Part shown: positions 16,874 through 26,106 of the stretch, piece after piece
Position numbering within the stretch: the stretch's first letter is position 1
How the letters are laid out: every line of letters begins with the position of its first letter
Assembly: GCF_024972755.1 (NCBI RefSeq)
Contig: NZ_CP087724.1
Coordinates: forward strand, 2,170,001 to 2,234,000
Origin: Halanaeroarchaeum sp. HSR-CO
Lineage (GTDB): Archaea; Halobacteriota; Halobacteria; Halobacteriales; Halobacteriaceae
Direction of reading: 5' to 3'
Length of the DNA: 64,000 nt
Notes under the pieces: generated by a model
The model's database searches: none
What the model was told of the DNA's origin: nothing
The model's input: only the letters and a program-made list of their open reading frames with translations
Made by a program: the position numbers and the translations under genes

Positions 16874-18049
16874 TCACGTGGAGACGAGCCGGACGATTCG
16901 GTCGTCCGTATCGACCGGGTCGCCCCGTCCGTCTCGGTTGCTCGTCGATACGTAGATCCCGTCGTCGGGACCCACGCCGACGGCCCGGAGTCGCCCGAAC
17001 TCGTTCTCGAGATATCGCTCGTGCTCGACGACGGTCCGACCGCCTTCGTCGAAACGGACCCTGTGGAGACTTCGGCGCCCGCTACCGGGGCTGAACCCGA
17101 GCGTGGCGAACAGGAGGTCGCCTCGCCACTCGGAAATGCGGTCGCCGTCGTAGAACGCCCCACCCGAGGGAGCCCACGTTCCCGCCCCGCTCGTGAGGAC
17201 GGGCGGTTCGAATCCGGACTCGCTGCTGTCACCCCGCACCACTGGCCACCCGTAGTTCGCTCCCGCGTCGATCTGGTTCACCTCGTCGCCGCCGCTCGGA
17301 CCGTGTTCGATGGCGTACATTGCATCCGACTCGGGGTGCCAGGCGAGTCCCTCGGGATTGCGATGGCCAAGACTCCACACCGGACTCCCCGGAAACGGGT
17401 TGTCCGAGGGTATCGAGCCGTCCAGCCCCAAACGGAGGATCTTCCCGGCCAGAGATTCCCGATTCTGAGCGGTCTCCGGCGCGGACGCGTCCCCACTCGA
17501 GGCGTACAGGTACCCGTCGGGACCGATGGCGAGGCGACCGCCATCGTGGATCCGTGCTCCCGGGATACCGCCCAGGACGGTGTCGACTCGATTCGCAGTC
17601 TCGCCCTCGATTCGGTACCGCAGTATGCGATTTTGCAACTCGTCGTCCCGGTAGGTCTGGTAGACGTAACAGTCGGACGTATCGGGAAATTCGGGGTGAA
17701 GCGCGATACCGAGCAATCCGCCCTCGCCTCCGTCGGCAGTGTCCGAGACCGTTGCCAGCCTCGTGTACGCCCCCGACTCCAAATCCACACGGCCGATTCG
17801 ACCCGGTCGTTCCGTGACGTAGAGACCGCCCTCACCGTCGAAATCGAAGTCCCAGGGGACGACGAGATTCGTCGCGACGATCTCGGTCGAGAGTTCGATT
17901 CCATCCGTCGTGGTTGCGGCCTCGGTGGTCTCGGTCGACGCTGCCGTCTCTCCTTCGGTCGTCGGCCCCTCACCCGTCGTACAGCCGGCGAGGAACCCCA
18001 CTCCCGCTCCGATTGCGGCGAGGAAGGCCCGCCTGGACCGTGTGGTCAT
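16874..18049 (-). CDS. PQQ-dependent sugar (aldose) dehydrogenase-like lipoprotein
   Basis: 391 aa. MTTRSRRAFLAAIGAGVGFLAGCTTGEG is a TAT signal plus lipobox, so the enzyme is exported folded and lipid-anchored. After a Thr/Glu-rich linker comes a six-bladed beta-propeller of the soluble glucose dehydrogenase / YliI family: VPWDFDFDGEGGLYVTERPGRIGRV, LGIALHPEFPDT, GGRLAIGPDGYLYASSGD, SLGHRNPEGLAWHP, AIEHGPSGGDEVNQI, NYGWPVV. The His/Asp residues of the PQQ and Ca sites lie within these. Oxidises sugars to lactones, passing electrons to PQQ if the cofactor is available. Start chosen at the TAT signal. Confidence 0.87.
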   Translation of the reverse strand: MTTRSRRAFLAAIGAGVGFLAGCTTGEGPTTEGETAASTETTEAATTTDGIELSTEIVATNLVVPWDFDFDGEGGLYVTERPGRIGRVDLESGAYTRLATVSDTADGGEGGLLGIALHPEFPDTSDCYVYQTYRDDELQNRILRYRIEGETANRVDTVLGGIPGARIHDGGRLAIGPDGYLYASSGDASAPETAQNRESLAGKILRLGLDGSIPSDNPFPGSPVWSLGHRNPEGLAWHPESDAMYAIEHGPSGGDEVNQIDAGANYGWPVVRGDSSESGFEPPVLTSGAGTWAPSGGAFYDGDRISEWRGDLLFATLGFSPGSGRRSLHRVRFDEGGRTVVEHERYLENEFGRLRAVGVGPDDGIYVSTSNRDGRGDPVDTDDRIVRLVST

Positions 18050-18138
18050 CCCCCATAGTTCGCTCCGCCGACATATCAACGTTCGTCCGGTGACCGGCGA
18101 ACCGCCACCGCTAACACCGACCGCCACGGAGCCGACCC

Positions 18139-18579
18139 ATGGGACTGCGGTCGCTATTCTCGAACACACCGACGGTCGCCCTCTTCGTTGACGGGCCGAA
18201 CGTCCTCCGCGACGAGTTCGACGTCGACCTCGACGACGTCAGGGATGCTGCCGACGACGTGGGTCGGCTCGTCGCCACGCGCCTCTACCTGGACGCACAC
18301 GCCCCATCGGGACTGATACAGGCCGCGGAGGCCCGCGGGTACGAGGTCACGATAACGAGCGGCGACGTCGACGTGAAACTCGCCGTCGACGCCGCCGAAC
18401 TGCTGGTCGACGACCCGCCGGGGGTCTTCGTCATCGCCTCCCGGGACACCGACTTCAAACCGGTCGTGGAGTTGGCAAACCGCCGCGGCGTCCGCACGCT
18501 CGCCCTGGCTCCAGGCGAACACGGCCGGTCGGACGCCCTCGGAAACGCCGCCCAGGACGCCCTGACCCTGGACGAGTAG
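18139..18579 (+). CDS. NYN-domain protein (PIN-like nuclease fold)
   Basis: 146 aa. The conserved acidic residues of the NYN/PIN fold are visible: VALFVDGPNVLRDEF, SGDVDVKLAVDAAELL and FVIASRDTDFKPVVELANRRG. Family members act on RNA, but no substrate is known for the archaeal type. Its start is 90 bp from the divergent sugar dehydrogenase. Followed 30 bp later by the TatD-like gene on the same strand, probably co-transcribed. Confidence 0.85.
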   Translation: MGLRSLFSNTPTVALFVDGPNVLRDEFDVDLDDVRDAADDVGRLVATRLYLDAHAPSGLIQAAEARGYEVTITSGDVDVKLAVDAAELLVDDPPGVFVIASRDTDFKPVVELANRRGVRTLALAPGEHGRSDALGNAAQDALTLDE

Positions 18580-18609
18580 CCTTTTGCCCTCGCCGTGCCG
18601 AGGACCGGT

Positions 18610-19458
18610 ATGCGCGAGTTCGAGACGCCAGTCCTCGACGATCACCTCCACCTCGACCCCCGTCACGGGCGCGGCATCGAGGCCGTGAAGGACTTCGCCC
18701 GGAGCGGCGGCACGCACCTGCTCGTGGTCAACAAACCCTCCTGGCTGCTGGGCGTCGAACCGGAGACCGGCGAGGACTTCCGGGCGGTCTACGAGGAGAC
18801 CGAGAGCGTGGTCGAGGACGCGTCTACTGCACTTCGGGGCCGAGCCTGGCCGGTGCTCGGGGTCCACCCGGCGCTCATCTCCAAACTGGTCGACGACCGT
18901 GGCTTCGACCCGGAAGGTGCCGCCGACCTGATGAAAGCCGGGCTGGAGACGGCCGCCACGTACGCAGCGGACGGCCCCGCGGTGGCACTCAAATCCGGCC
19001 GCCCCCACTACGAGGTCAGCGATGCCGTCTGGGAGGCCTCGAACGACGTCCTCCGACGTGCCCTGGAACTCGCGGCCGAGACCGGGGTCGCCGTCCAGTT
19101 GCACACCGAGCAGACGACCGACCTGACCGAGGTCGCCGAATGGGCAGAAGACGCGGGCCTCACCCCCGAGCGCGTGGTGAAACATTACGCCAGTGGCGAA
19201 CTCGAGGGCGTCACGAAGAGCGTGATGGCCGAGAAAGGCTACCTCGAGACCGCGATCGAGGCCGATGAACCGTTCCTCATGGAGACGGACTTCGTCGACG
19301 ACCCCGACCGACCCGGCGCCGTCATGGGTCCCAAGACGGTCCCCCGGCGGGTCGACTGGCTGCTCGAGGCCGGCCACGAGGAGGCGGTCCACACCGCCCA
19401 CGTCGAGACCCCAGAGACGGTCTACGGCATCGATACCGTCGACACGCTCGACGAGTAG
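18610..19458 (+). CDS. TatD-like metal-dependent hydrolase
   Basis: 282 aa from ATG at 18610. TIM-barrel hydrolase of the TatD/amidohydrolase type: the first metal site is in PVLDDHLHLDPRHG, followed by VLGVHPALIS, GVAVQLHTEQT, RVVKHYASG and the last Asp in LMETDFVDDP. Haloarchaeal members form their own branch; DNase activity, known for some TatD proteins, is not established here. Short-linked to the NYN gene. Confidence 0.82.
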   Translation: MREFETPVLDDHLHLDPRHGRGIEAVKDFARSGGTHLLVVNKPSWLLGVEPETGEDFRAVYEETESVVEDASTALRGRAWPVLGVHPALISKLVDDRGFDPEGAADLMKAGLETAATYAADGPAVALKSGRPHYEVSDAVWEASNDVLRRALELAAETGVAVQLHTEQTTDLTEVAEWAEDAGLTPERVVKHYASGELEGVTKSVMAEKGYLETAIEADEPFLMETDFVDDPDRPGAVMGPKTVPRRVDWLLEAGHEEAVHTAHVETPETVYGIDTVDTLDE

Positions 19459-19474
19459 GGAGCACGGACCGCAC

Positions 19475-20095
19475 TCACCGGGGCACGCCGACCGGATAGA
19501 CGGCCATCGGGTACTCGTCGTCCGCGACACCGGCGATATCGCCGACCGCTTCGTCGTCGAAGGCACCGACGTTCACCGTCCCGTACCCGAGCGCCTCCGC
19601 CGCGAGGTAGACGTTCTGTCCTGCGTGGCCGACCTCGATCGGAACGTACCGCTCGCGTCCTCTGTCCCCGTACTGCCGAGCCGTCCGCTCGGGTCTCGCT
19701 GTCAGGACCAGATCCACCGGCGCGTCGCCGACCCAGGACTGATCCAGACAGGCCTCCTGCAGGTCGGCCTGGAGGTCACCCGCCCGTGTCTGCCGAAGGC
19801 CGTGTTCGGCGGGGTCGTAGCGATAGACGCCGGCGTCGACCCTCGAAACGGCATCCTCACCAACCACGACGACCAGCGAGAGGGGGTACGTGGCGCCAGC
19901 GCTCGGTGCGGTACGGAATCCCTCCGCCTCGTCGGAGACACCCTGTGCCGCCCAGCAGAGCACTCCGAGGTCGTCGAGCGAGAGCGATTCCCCGGCGAGG
20001 GACCGCCGAGACCGCCGATCCGCCATCACCCCCAACACCGAGGTGTCCGCATCCAGCACGGGTGGTGGGAGCTCGACCGCGTTCGTTCGTTCCAT
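19475..20095 (-). CDS. SagB/ThcOx-type nitroreductase-family oxidoreductase
   Basis: 206 aa. FMN-binding nitroreductase fold: DRRSRRSLAGESLSLDDLGVLCWAAQGVS, then RTAPSAGATYPLSLVVVVG, GVYRYDPAEHGLR and the C-terminal GHAGQNVYLAAEALGYGTVNVGAFDDEAV...YPVGVPR, which is the SagB pattern. SagB proteins oxidise azolines in peptide modification, but no cyclodehydratase or precursor gene lies nearby, so the role here is open. ATG at 20095; divergent from the next gene across 121 bp. Confidence 0.85.
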   Translation of the reverse strand: MERTNAVELPPPVLDADTSVLGVMADRRSRRSLAGESLSLDDLGVLCWAAQGVSDEAEGFRTAPSAGATYPLSLVVVVGEDAVSRVDAGVYRYDPAEHGLRQTRAGDLQADLQEACLDQSWVGDAPVDLVLTARPERTARQYGDRGRERYVPIEVGHAGQNVYLAAEALGYGTVNVGAFDDEAVGDIAGVADDEYPMAVYPVGVPR

Positions 20096-20216
20096 AGAGG
20101 AAATTGGCCCCGGTCCACGAAAAAGCCACCTTCGGTGGGGAGACAGCCCCTCGCTTCCGTTCGAGGCGGATTGGTCGAAGGAAAGCCCTTTGTCTCGGGC
20201 CGCCCGCATATCCGAT

Positions 20217-20795
20217 ATGAGTACGCCCGAGGAAGAGTTCTACTCCGAAGAACGCTGGGAGAACTGGCTGGACCGCCTCCGCGACGAGGAGATCGACCCC
20301 GAGGAGGAGGACTCCGCCCGCCTCCTGTTGAACCTCCAGGACGACGTCGCCATCGCCGTCGCGAAGATCCTGACCGCCTACGACGACGGCGACATCGACC
20401 AGGAGACGGCACTCGAGGAGCTGGCCGACATCCGCGAGGTCGTCCTCGCCGAACCCGAGATCGAGAACGAGGACACGCTCATCCTCGTCGACGGCGTCCA
20501 GACGAGTCTCGTCTGTGTCTTCTTCAGTGCCGAGCAGTACCTCGCCGAGGGCGTCGCGACCGATGGCAGCATCGACGAGTACGTCGAGGCCGCCGCCGCG
20601 TCGGAGGCCGACGAGGACCTCGACCGGGCACTCGGGCTCGCGGCCGCCGCCGGCACCCGCATCATCGACGGCGACGAACTCGACATCTCGGTCACCGAGG
20701 AGTTCGAGTACGGCCTCGTCACGGAGTGGGTCAACGGGCTGGACAGCCTGCAGACGGCCCTGGCGGATCCCGAAGTCATCGACGAAGAGGAGTAG
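20217..20795 (+). CDS. Conserved archaeal acidic protein (DUF2150-like)
   Basis: 192 aa, soluble, very Asp/Glu-rich, all-helical in appearance: EEFYSEERWENWLDRLRDEEIDPE, LLLNLQDDVAIAVAKIL, EIENEDTLILVDGVQTSLVCVFFSAEQYL. The pattern fits the DUF2150 family of archaea; function unknown. Starts two bases after a TATATG-like context (ATATGAG) and ends one base from the convergent pilin-like gene. Confidence 0.75.
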   Translation: MSTPEEEFYSEERWENWLDRLRDEEIDPEEEDSARLLLNLQDDVAIAVAKILTAYDDGDIDQETALEELADIREVVLAEPEIENEDTLILVDGVQTSLVCVFFSAEQYLAEGVATDGSIDEYVEAAAASEADEDLDRALGLAAAAGTRIIDGDELDISVTEEFEYGLVTEWVNGLDSLQTALADPEVIDEEE

Positions 20796-20796
20796 A

Positions 20797-22029
20797 TTAC
20801 TCAGGGGTTACGAAGTACAGATTCGAGGTCCCATCGTCGAAGTAGATCTTGACGACGAAGAAATCGTTCTCCATCTGGGGGTTTCCACCGTCATCGAAGT
20901 CGAAGTCGAACCTGATGGTCTCCGGCGACCCCGGGGTCAGTTCAACGGTACTGTCGAAATTTTCCCTCGGTCCTTTGACCTGCACAGTGGTCAACTCGGT
21001 ATTGGCCCCCGCTGGATCGTCATACAGCGTTGCGGATGTCGGCGTTGACTTGCCTGTATTGCTTTGAAGGTAGAAATTGAGTCGGGCGCCGACTATACTC
21101 ACCGGTTCCTCTCCTTCATTCTCGAACCTCACGTCGGCATTCGTATTCCCCTCTACCGTGCTGTCGAGGAGGAGGACCTCCTCGGCGCCAACAGGATTGA
21201 TCTCATCGCCTTCCCCTTCGGCCGACCTGTCTCCGCCCGGAGGAGCTTCGTTCGAGCCGATGGCGCTGCATCGAACGTCGTACTCTCCGTCGAGTGACAC
21301 AGTGAGCACGCCGTCGCTGACAGTCACGTCGGCCGCCGGGTCGTCGACCTGGTCGGCGAGCAATTCCCGCCACCGCTCCTGGGATAACTGGGTTGGAACT
21401 GTCACCGTCGGGTTCTCGACTCCCGTCGTTTCTCGTAATTGCCCTGCGCGGGGGTTGTAATCCGTCGATCCGATTCCATTGGTGGAGTAATTGCCCTGCA
21501 AAGCCACAAGGTTGACCGTATCTCCCCTAATTAGGGACTGCTCGCTGATCAGTACCTCCCGGCCAGGCTCGTAATCGGCATACAGCACGGTATTGTCGTA
21601 GATTAACGTTGGCGTCGGCTGATAGTAGTTGTAGTCAGCCGCGTAGGTAAGCGGTTTCGTCTGATCGGAGGATGGACACACGTCAAGTGCACCCTCCCCA
21701 GGTTCGCTGACCGCTATCGTACCGGATTCACCAGTCCGTAAGGTCCCACCCACCGGTGCTGGATCGATACCGAACGTGTGTCGAGGGTAGGTCATCCCTA
21801 GCCGCACCGAGACCGGCGAGGCTTCACCGTCCTGATACGCTTCGATGATCGCGTTCCGGACATCGAGCATGTCCTCTTCGGCCTCGAGGCTGTGATCGAA
21901 TTCGGCAGCCCGGTTGTCGTTCGGGACGACCGTCGACTGGTAACCAGCGAGCAGGATGACGAGCACGGCAAAGAGCAACACCGCGCCCACCTGCACGGAC
22001 TGGGCTCGGTCGTCGTCCCGAAATACCAT
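20797..22029 (-). CDS. Type IV pilin-like secreted protein (class III signal)
   Basis: 410 aa. N-terminus MVFRDDDRAQSVQVGAVLLFAVLVILLAGYQ has the archaeal prepilin layout: a charged start, a short cleavage region and a hydrophobic helix. The remaining 370 residues are an extracellular beta-rich region (several TVTVP, VTVSDGVLTVSLDG strands and a final FFVVKIYFDDGTSNLYFVTPE) with two Cys. Similar proteins accompany pilin clusters in haloarchaea. Base composition is visibly less GC-rich in parts than neighbouring genes. Divergent from another pilin-like gene (98 bp apart). Confidence 0.75.
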   Translation of the reverse strand: MVFRDDDRAQSVQVGAVLLFAVLVILLAGYQSTVVPNDNRAAEFDHSLEAEEDMLDVRNAIIEAYQDGEASPVSVRLGMTYPRHTFGIDPAPVGGTLRTGESGTIAVSEPGEGALDVCPSSDQTKPLTYAADYNYYQPTPTLIYDNTVLYADYEPGREVLISEQSLIRGDTVNLVALQGNYSTNGIGSTDYNPRAGQLRETTGVENPTVTVPTQLSQERWRELLADQVDDPAADVTVSDGVLTVSLDGEYDVRCSAIGSNEAPPGGDRSAEGEGDEINPVGAEEVLLLDSTVEGNTNADVRFENEGEEPVSIVGARLNFYLQSNTGKSTPTSATLYDDPAGANTELTTVQVKGPRENFDSTVELTPGSPETIRFDFDFDDGGNPQMENDFFVVKIYFDDGTSNLYFVTPE

Positions 22030-22127
22030 ACCCGAACATGGGGTCGGGACGCGGTATAACTGTGGTGGAGGCCGGGGACCACCGTGGTAGCTACAGCCTT
22101 ATACTTCGTCCGGGCATAGGAGAAAGC

Positions 22128-22982
22128 GTGACACGGGACCGTGGACAGTCGGAGACGCTCGGCGCGATCCTCCTGGTGGCGATCACCGTGATCGCCATCT
22201 CGACGGTCGCCGGCGCACTGTTCACGGCGAATACGCCCAGCGAGCACCCGAACGCCCGCATCGAGGCGACTGCGGACGGGACGAACCTCTCCGTCGAACA
22301 CCGGGCCGGGCAACCGATCCACGAGGACGACTTCGAAATCGTGTTGCAGGACACGGGGACGACGATGGCTGGAACGGACGGTGAACCGGACGAGGCCCTG
22401 AGCGACGCGGATGCGTATTTCGAACCGGGAGAGGTCTGGATCTTCGAGGCGGGGTATACGATAGCCGATGGGGAGGACGTTCTGCTGATCTACACGGGCG
22501 AGGACCGGGTGCTTCTCGACGAGACGGGGGTGGGTTTCCAGGTGACTGTGACCACGGCAGACAGCACCACGACGACCACGGAAGGAACGAGTGAGCCAAC
22601 GTCGACCGCGACGCCAACCACCACAACAGCGACTACTACGACCACGACGCCCACAACCACCACAACGACCACCACTGCCCCAAATGACCCACCGAATGCA
22701 AATGCGGGAGGACCATACACTGTCGAGAAGAAAGGGGAGATATCCCTCGATGGGGCCGGTAGTGAAGATCCAGATGGTTCAATCGAAACCTATGCCTGGG
22801 AAATAGTTACCGAGGGTGGCAACGTTGGATCGCTTTCGGGAGCGGATACGGCGACACCGACGTATTCCGCCCCGAATGGCAACGTTCCAGATGGGGTGAC
22901 GGTGCGGTTGATCGTGACTGATAACGATGGAGCAACCGACACGGAAACGGAATCAATTACGGTCCAGGTAGGGCGGGGGTAA
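22128..22982 (+). CDS. Pilin-like surface protein with Thr-rich linker and PKD domain
   Basis: 284 aa from GTG. DRGQSETLGAILLVAITVIAISTVAGALF is a textbook haloarchaeal prepilin N-terminus (processed by PibD before the Q/SET...). A globular part up to about residue 145 is followed by a long Thr/Pro tract (roughly 145-190), then a PKD/Ig-like domain: ANAGGPYTVEKKGEISLDGAGSEDPDGSIETYAWEI to VRLIVTDNDGATDTETESITVQV. The Thr tract is a likely O-glycosylated stalk. PKD domains often mediate adhesion. Start GTG was chosen because it sits 7 residues before the SETLG motif; a longer frame adds non-family sequence. Confidence 0.82.
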   Translation: MTRDRGQSETLGAILLVAITVIAISTVAGALFTANTPSEHPNARIEATADGTNLSVEHRAGQPIHEDDFEIVLQDTGTTMAGTDGEPDEALSDADAYFEPGEVWIFEAGYTIADGEDVLLIYTGEDRVLLDETGVGFQVTVTTADSTTTTTEGTSEPTSTATPTTTTATTTTTTPTTTTTTTTAPNDPPNANAGGPYTVEKKGEISLDGAGSEDPDGSIETYAWEIVTEGGNVGSLSGADTATPTYSAPNGNVPDGVTVRLIVTDNDGATDTETESITVQVGRG

Positions 22983-23023
22983 GAGTAGGCCAGTTTCGAC
23001 GACCGACGAACTCGCCATAGACA

Positions 23024-23032
23024 AATACATAT
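23024..23032 (+). promoter_or_regulatory. TATA box of the HMG-CoA synthase gene
   Basis: AAATACATA, about 30 bp before the ATG at 23060, the spacing for a leaderless or nearly leaderless transcript. Confidence 0.5.
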
Positions 23033-23059
23033 GACCTCCGTCGGTATTCGCCAGTATAC

Positions 23060-24397
23060 ATGACAAAGGTTGGCATCGACGCCATCGAGGTCTGGTCCGG
23101 AAAACTCCGATTCGACCTGCCGGAGGAGTTCGCCCCCGTGAAGGGCGAGGACCCGGCGAAGTACACCAAGGGACTCGGCCTCTTCGCGTCCTCCTTCCCC
23201 GACGCCTACGAGGACATCGTCACGATGGGCGCCAACGCGGCCTATCGACTCATGGACCGCAAGGACATCGCCCCCGAGGAGGTCGGTCGCATCGACGTCG
23301 CGACCGAGAGTTCCTTCGATAAGTCCAAACCCATCTCGACGTACGTCGCCGGCGCGCTCGAACAGGTCTTCGACGGCAACTTCACCCACGCCAATAAGGG
23401 CGAGCGGAAGTTCGCCTGTCTCTCGGGGACCCAAGCCCTCGACGACGCGCTCAACTGGATCCTGGCCGGGCGGAACCGCGGGCGCGGCGGCCTCGTCATC
23501 ACGACGGACACCGCACTCTACGAGCGTGGAGACGCCGGCGAGGCGACCCAGGGCGCTGGCGCGGTCGCGATGTACGTGACCGAGGATCCGGACCTGCTGG
23601 AGTTGAGTTCCACGCAGGGTATCGGGTCGCTGGACGAGACGGACTTCCTCAAACCGAACCAGCAGTTCCCGAGCGTCGACGGCAAGCGCTCGATGCAGGT
23701 GTACCTCGCACGCATGCGCGAGGCACTGGAGGACTTCGAGAGCGTGGCCGGTCGCACCCACCCCGACGACTACCGCTTTATCCCGTTCCACACGCCGTTC
23801 CCGGGGATGGTCCGGAAGGCCGCCCGGCTCGGCTTCCGGCACATGATCCGCGATACGGAGATCGAGGAGGAACTCGCCGACGAGATCGGTCGCCAGCCCA
23901 GAGAGGAGGACTACGACGACCGGGACGCCTACGAGGAGGACATCCTGTCGTACATGGAAGAGCTCACGGAGACCGAGGCCTACCAGGAGTGGTACGACCG
24001 GGTCATCGATCCCACCCTCTACATCTCGGAGAACGTCGGCAACTGGTACACGAGTTCCGTGCACATCGCCCGGGTCAGCGCGCTCATGCACGCCCTCGAG
24101 GCGGACATCGACCTCGCCGGCGAGAAGTTCCTGGTGGGCTCCTACGGCAGCGGCGCGCAGGCCGAGATCCACGAAGAGACCATCCTCCCCGGCTGGAAAG
24201 ACGAGATCCGGCAGAACAACGTCGACGAGCAACTCGAGGCGCGTCACGACATCGACTTCGGCGAGTACGAACTGGTCCACGACCAGCACAACCTCAAGAA
24301 GGAGAGCGAACTCGAGCCGTTCACCACTCCCGAGGGCGAGTTCGTCTTCGACGGCTGGGGCCCGATGAACGAGCGCAAGTACACCTACGTCGAGTGA
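23060..24397 (+). CDS. hmgB: Hydroxymethylglutaryl-CoA synthase
   Basis: 445 aa. Condenses acetyl-CoA with acetoacetyl-CoA in the mevalonate pathway that makes archaeal isoprenoid lipids. Catalytic Cys120 is in KFACLSGTQALDD; the general-acid Glu is in DVATESSFDKSKPIS; the His region is in FIPFHTPFPGMVRKAARLGF; the end GSYGSGAQAEI is the usual CoA-site loop. Length is that of the haloarchaeal enzyme. Preceded by a TATA box and followed by a small membrane gene. Confidence 0.95.
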   Translation: MTKVGIDAIEVWSGKLRFDLPEEFAPVKGEDPAKYTKGLGLFASSFPDAYEDIVTMGANAAYRLMDRKDIAPEEVGRIDVATESSFDKSKPISTYVAGALEQVFDGNFTHANKGERKFACLSGTQALDDALNWILAGRNRGRGGLVITTDTALYERGDAGEATQGAGAVAMYVTEDPDLLELSSTQGIGSLDETDFLKPNQQFPSVDGKRSMQVYLARMREALEDFESVAGRTHPDDYRFIPFHTPFPGMVRKAARLGFRHMIRDTEIEEELADEIGRQPREEDYDDRDAYEEDILSYMEELTETEAYQEWYDRVIDPTLYISENVGNWYTSSVHIARVSALMHALEADIDLAGEKFLVGSYGSGAQAEIHEETILPGWKDEIRQNNVDEQLEARHDIDFGEYELVHDQHNLKKESELEPFTTPEGEFVFDGWGPMNERKYTYVE

Positions 24398-24503
24398 TCG
24401 GCCAGCCGTAAGGGTGGGTGACTTTCCCGCCCGCCTCGCCCCAGCCCCCCGATTCTTGTCGGACTACTGCAACGCTTATTCTGTCGACGACCGTAGAAGG
24501 GGC

Positions 24504-24686
24504 ATGGACTGGCGCAGGCTCATCGCCGCAGTCGGCCTCGGCCTCGTGGTCTTTCTCGTCGTCGGTGTCGTGACGACGCAGCTGTTGCTCGACGTCGTCT
24601 GGCCCTCGCTGTTCGTCGGCATCCCGGTCGGTGCGGCCGCCGGGCTGGTTGCCGGTGTCATCGCCTGGTACCGCCTTGGGCCATAG
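24504..24686 (+). CDS. Small two-helix membrane protein
   Basis: 60 aa (MDWRRLIAAVGLGLVVFLVVGVVTTQLLLDVVWPSLFVGIPVGAAAGLVAGVIAWYRLGP): two membrane helices joined by a short loop. ATG at 24504 has the expected charged MDWRR opening; an upstream in-frame extension is non-hydrophobic and unlikely. Convergent with the XRE-type regulator. Function unknown. Confidence 0.65.
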   Translation: MDWRRLIAAVGLGLVVFLVVGVVTTQLLLDVVWPSLFVGIPVGAAAGLVAGVIAWYRLGP

Positions 24687-24693
24687 CGGCCGA

Positions 24694-25401
24694 CTACGGC
24701 AGTTCGCGTAATCGGTCGAGCATCACGTCGAGGTCCTGGTCGGTGACCGCGAGCGAGAAGCCGTCGCGCTGGGCGAGCGCCGGGGCGTGTTCCCAGAGGT
24801 CGCCCGGCTCGATGCCGTGGAGCAACACCGCATTCGGCTTGGGATTGACGACCCGGAGAGCGACGAGTGGCGATTCGCCCCGCGTGACACTCGTGAAACC
24901 GAGGACCCGATTGGTCGACTGCCCGTAGAGCCGGTAGAACTCGTCCGAGGAGAGCCGCGAGATGGCCTGGATGCTGTCGACGATGGTGTGGCCGCTCACC
25001 CGGTCCCGATCCCCGGTGACGACCTCGGTGGCGTCGATGGCCTCGTAGACGGTCGACAGCGCGACCGTCGTGGGGTACTCCCGGAGGTCGAGGACCACGT
25101 CGCTCTCGAAGCCCGCCGAGAGGACCCGCGCGTACTGCCGGATGTGGTCGCCCCCTCGGCGTTCGTCGATATCGAGGAGCGCGTAGACGATGCGACTGAC
25201 GAGACCGATGCCGGGACTCTCCCGTCGGCCGCTCTCGTAGTCGGAGATGACGGACGAGGAGACGCCGAGTTCCTTCGCGAGGTCGGTCTGGGAGACGTCG
25301 AAGTCGGTCCGCCACTTCCGCAGGGTGGCTCCGGGGTCCTCGCTGAGGGTTATCTCCCCCGCGATCCGCTCCGCGAGTCCGGCACGCGGGTCCGTGTCCA
25401 T
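24694..25401 (-). CDS. Archaeal XRE-type helix-turn-helix regulator with C-terminal sensor domain
   Basis: 235 aa. The HTH is WRTDFDVSQTDLAKELGVSSSVISDYESGRRESPGIGLVSRIVYALL (about residues 30-75), the XRE/Cro fold. The C-terminal 150 residues (ESDVVLDLREYPTTVALSTVYEAIDATEV... NPKPNAVLLHGIEPGDLWEHAPALAQRDGFSLAVT) form a domain seen with this HTH in many archaea; ligand unknown. ATG at 25401. Lies next to HMG-CoA synthase, a possible but unproven target. Confidence 0.82.
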   Translation of the reverse strand: MDTDPRAGLAERIAGEITLSEDPGATLRKWRTDFDVSQTDLAKELGVSSSVISDYESGRRESPGIGLVSRIVYALLDIDERRGGDHIRQYARVLSAGFESDVVLDLREYPTTVALSTVYEAIDATEVVTGDRDRVSGHTIVDSIQAISRLSSDEFYRLYGQSTNRVLGFTSVTRGESPLVALRVVNPKPNAVLLHGIEPGDLWEHAPALAQRDGFSLAVTDQDLDVMLDRLRELP

Positions 25402-25560
25402 ACGCGCCGTTGGCGGTCCCGTCCAAAAAGGATACCGGAGCGATATCGACACGTGCCGAATTTCACTCTGGACGGCAACGAAGCACATACCCGACACGGA
25501 CGGTCACGAGTCCCGGACCCAGAGCCAAACTGATTAGACGCTGTTAGCCGTCTGTCGACC

Positions 25561-26043
25561 ATGGCCAGAGAGTATGAACCGTCCGATTCCGAGGACCTGT
25601 GGCGACTCAAGCAGGCGTTCGAGCGCGGACTCGGTGCGGGAACGGGTGGGTCGGAGAAGGCGACCCTCTACGAGGAGAAACTCGACGAGGAGTACCGGGC
25701 CACGTACCTCGAATGGGTCGGTCGGTGCATGACCGACGACCGACGGTCTATTCAGGTCGTCGAACGGGACGAGGAAATCGTCGGCTACGTGTTCGTCTTG
25801 CCCGAATCGCTCGCGTACATCTGGGACGCCGCGGTGCTGAACGAAATCTACGTCGAACCGGACCATCGTGGGACCGGCGTCGCCGACGAACTGATGGAGG
25901 CAGCACTCGCCTACGCCCGGGACCTCGACCTCCCGCTCGAGCGGATCGTCCTCGACGTCGACGGGAAAAACGATCGGGCACAGGCGTTCTACGAGCGCTG
26001 GGGGTTCGAACACTGGGGCGAGATGGTCGCCCGCGACCTCTGA
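25561..26043 (+). CDS. GNAT-family N-acetyltransferase
   Basis: 160 aa. The acetyl-CoA binding motif is clear: LNEIYVEPDHRGTGVADELMEAALAYARD (V/I-x-P-x-HRGxGxA), followed by RIVLDVDGKNDRAQAFYERWGFEHWGEM. Substrate cannot be told. Stand-alone gene before the vapBC promoter. Confidence 0.85.
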   Translation: MAREYEPSDSEDLWRLKQAFERGLGAGTGGSEKATLYEEKLDEEYRATYLEWVGRCMTDDRRSIQVVERDEEIVGYVFVLPESLAYIWDAAVLNEIYVEPDHRGTGVADELMEAALAYARDLDLPLERIVLDVDGKNDRAQAFYERWGFEHWGEMVARDL

Positions 26044-26106
26044 TCCGACGGCGTAGGGGTTAGAAGTGATTCTACCCACAATTTCCTAGAATATGGGAAG
26101 TGTAGA

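Noticed and set aside
15854-18058. A 734-codon open frame on the plus strand
   Set aside because: It lies opposite gcvT and the sugar dehydrogenase, its composition (Arg, Gly, Val, His rich) is that of a GC-rich antisense shadow, and both minus-strand genes are certain.
19475-20095. Peptide-modification (azoline) cluster around the SagB-type gene
   Set aside because: No cyclodehydratase, docking or precursor gene is within reach; neighbours are a TatD hydrolase and a DUF2150-like protein.
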